From CAZAZQ01 sp964489705 (GTDB lineage: Bacteria > Zixibacteria > MSB-5A5 > GN15 > FEB-12), in the NCBI GenBank assembly GCA_964489705.1, contig CAZAZQ010000027.1, positions 1-31,275 on the forward strand: a stretch of DNA of 31,275 bases, given 5' to 3'. The notes beneath the pieces were generated by a model. It ran no database searches and was not told the origin of the DNA. It worked only from the letters and a program-made list of their open reading frames with translations. Position numbers and translations under genes: made by a program. Shown piece by piece: positions 29,688 through 31,275 of this stretch (position 1 is its first letter; each line of letters starts with the position of its first letter).

Positions 29688-31275
29688 ATGAAGTATCGTT
29701 CAATCGTCGCGGTCGGCATTATTTTTATCATGTGCCTTTTTCTCATGGGGGAAAACTCACACGCAGGGGAAGCAACCTATAAAGAGGGAGAACTCATCGT
29801 TCAGTTGGCGCCCGGTTCGAGTGCAAAATCATTTTGTGAAAATTTTTCGCAATTTGACATGACGGTAGTACGCCAACTCTCCCGCCGCATGAACATCTGG
29901 CTTTTCCGGTTCGACGCCTCCGGCATGAGAGCAACCGAACAGGAGATGGTATTGGCGCAAGTCCAGGCAAACAAAAGCGCTTGGATTGCCCAGTTTAATC
30001 ACTATGTCAAACAACGTTCCACTTTCCCGAACGATCCGAGCTTCAGCACCCAGTGGAATATGCACAATACCGGGCAAGGCGGCGGCACACCCGACGCCGA
30101 TATTGATGCACCGGAAGCCTGGGATATTGCTACCGGCGACACCACCGCTTTGGGCGATGAAATCGTCGTTGCCGTTATCGACGGCGGTTTTGACCTTAAT
30201 CATGAAGATATCGTCTTTTTCAAAAATACCAATGAAATACCCAATAACAGTGTTGATGATGACGGAAACGGCTATATTGATGATTATGACGGTTGGAATG
30301 CGTATGACAGTAACGGTGTCATTCCTTCCAGCACTCACGGTACCCACGTGGCGGGCATCACCGCCGCTACGGGCAACAATAGCACCGGCGTAACCGGCGT
30401 CAACTGGGGAGCGAAAGTGTTACCCGTTGCTGGTTCATCCGGAACCGAGGCAGTCGTTGTCCAAGCCTACGGCTACGTCCTTGAAATGCGGGCGCTCTAC
30501 AATGAAACCAACGGCGAAAAAGGTGCTTTCATCGTCTCGACGAACTCCTCGTTCGGCGTCGACTATGGTGACCCGGATGACTTTCCGATCTGGTGCGCTA
30601 TGTACGATTCCATGGGAGCGGTTGGCATTTTGAGTGCGGCAGCAACGGCAAACCTGAATATCGACATTGACGTTCAAGGTGACGTTCCGACGGCGTGCCC
30701 GAGCGACTACTTGATTTCCGTAACCAACACGACCAACACCGACTCCAAAAATTCCGGAGCGGCATACGGAGCCACCACTATCGACTTAGGCGCGCCGGGC
30801 ACGAACATTTACTCAACGGTACCGGGAAACAGCTACGATTACATGACAGGAACTTCTATGGCGACGCCACACGTAGCGGGAGCGGTCGCCTTGATGTACG
30901 CGGCGGCATGTCCCAGCCTTCTGCAAAAGTATAAAGTGCACCCGGACTCCGTTGCTTTGTTCATCAAACAATGTATCATGGACGGTACCGACCCCATTTC
31001 GGCGCTGAACGGCATTACCGTTTCTGGCGGTCGGCTGAACATTTACAACAGCATTTTGTTGGTCCAAAATTACCCCTGCGGCGTGGCAATCACCCACACG
31101 CCGTTGTCGGACACGAAGGATACGTTGAACGATTACGAGGTGGTGTGTACGATTACGTCGGATACGACCTTGGTGAGTGATTCGTTGTTGTTGTACTACC
31201 ATATTGCCTCGGTCTGGTATCAGGACACCCTCACCCCGACCGGCAATCCGGACGAGTACCACGGCTCCATTCCCG
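29688..31275 (+). CDS. Secreted S8 subtilisin-like serine protease, cut by the window end
   Basis: The only plus-strand gene; 529 codons are visible and the frame is still open at the right edge. A signal peptide (about 1-26, cleavage after SHA) directs export. A propeptide-like region (about 30-110) precedes the catalytic domain. The triad is D165 in VAVIDGGFD, H217 in STHGTHVAG and S390 in GTSMATPHVAG; N322 in ATANLNID probably forms the oxyanion hole. A calcium-type DDDGNGYIDDYDGWN segment (190-204) is present. The catalytic domain ends near 462, and an additional domain begins at about 465, possibly a beta-sandwich or a sorting domain lying beyond the window. GAGGA lies about seven bases before ATG. 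From about 31070 codon use changes toward TTG, ACG and TCG. Related sequences are common in Bacteroidetes and other FCB groups. Confidence 0.93.
   Translation, partial: MKYRSIVAVGIIFIMCLFLMGENSHAGEATYKEGELIVQLAPGSSAKSFCENFSQFDMTVVRQLSRRMNIWLFRFDASGMRATEQEMVLAQVQANKSAWIAQFNHYVKQRSTFPNDPSFSTQWNMHNTGQGGGTPDADIDAPEAWDIATGDTTALGDEIVVAVIDGGFDLNHEDIVFFKNTNEIPNNSVDDDGNGYIDDYDGWNAYDSNGVIPSSTHGTHVAGITAATGNNSTGVTGVNWGAKVLPVAGSSGTEAVVVQAYGYVLEMRALYNETNGEKGAFIVSTNSSFGVDYGDPDDFPIWCAMYDSMGAVGILSAAATANLNIDIDVQGDVPTACPSDYLISVTNTTNTDSKNSGAAYGATTIDLGAPGTNIYSTVPGNSYDYMTGTSMATPHVAGAVALMYAAACPSLLQKYKVHPDSVALFIKQCIMDGTDPISALNGITVSGGRLNIYNSILLVQNYPCGVAITHTPLSDTKDTLNDYEVVCTITSDTTLVSDSLLLYYHIASVWYQDTLTPTGNPDEYHGSIP

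Overview
This 31.3 kb window comes from a Gram-negative bacterium, most likely an uncultivated lineage: a run of exactly 100 N at 23075-23174 marks a scaffold join of a draft or metagenome assembly. Base composition is near 50% GC. The mixture of an octaheme cytochrome/Rieske/cytochrome b operon, a sigma-54 response regulator, a lipopolysaccharide or capsule-type glycan locus and a secreted subtilase of the type common in the Bacteroidetes/FCB lineages suggests an anaerobic or facultative member of the FCB candidate phyla. That placement is inference; there is no rRNA or marker gene here to settle it. Every gene from 29361 down to 63 lies on the minus strand. Only the subtilase at the right end is on the plus strand.

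Region 1 (63-1770): an NtrC-type sigma-54 response regulator with no kinase in view, and a tiny membrane protein that is almost entirely a glycine zipper.

Region 2 (1939-5861): a compact four-gene respiratory operon: Rieske protein, cytochrome b, an octaheme c-type cytochrome of the hydroxylamine oxidoreductase (HAO) type, and an unrecognised soluble protein. It begins about 80 bp after a perfect CRP/FNR-type palindrome and ends in an intrinsic terminator. The layout predicts a quinol-oxidising b/Rieske core whose usual cytochrome c1/f has been replaced by a membrane-anchored octaheme enzyme acting on nitrogen compounds.

Region 3 (6034-8984): three overlapping genes, an isochorismatase-like hydrolase, a thioredoxin-reductase-like flavoprotein without the CxxC centre, and an RlmN-like radical SAM protein. 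Upstream are a leader with unusual complementarity (possible structured RNA) and tRNA-Tyr(GTA), which has its own promoter and a leader hairpin.

Region 4 (9042-27713): an 18.7 kb surface-glycan locus. In transcription order it contains dTDP-L-rhamnose synthesis (rfbB, rfbA, rfbD, rfbC-like); CMP-pseudaminic acid synthesis (pseB, pseC, an spsF-type cytidylyltransferase, pseG, a formyltransferase, pseI); an asparagine-synthetase-like amidotransferase; the flippase Wzx; a capsule-type transferase; a GT4 glycosyltransferase; the polymerase Wzy; a rhamnosyltransferase-like enzyme; and the chain-length regulator Wzz. Most genes overlap by 1-17 bp. The acetyltransferase PseH is absent and a formyltransferase sits between pseG and pseI, so the predicted sugar is a 7-N-formyl pseudaminic acid rather than the 5,7-diacetyl form.

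Region 5 (27829-31275): tRNA-Phe(GAA) with its own promoter, leader hairpin and terminator; a small four-helix membrane protein; a ROK-family sugar kinase that has lost the zinc cysteines; and, divergently, a secreted S8 subtilase that runs off the right edge of the window.
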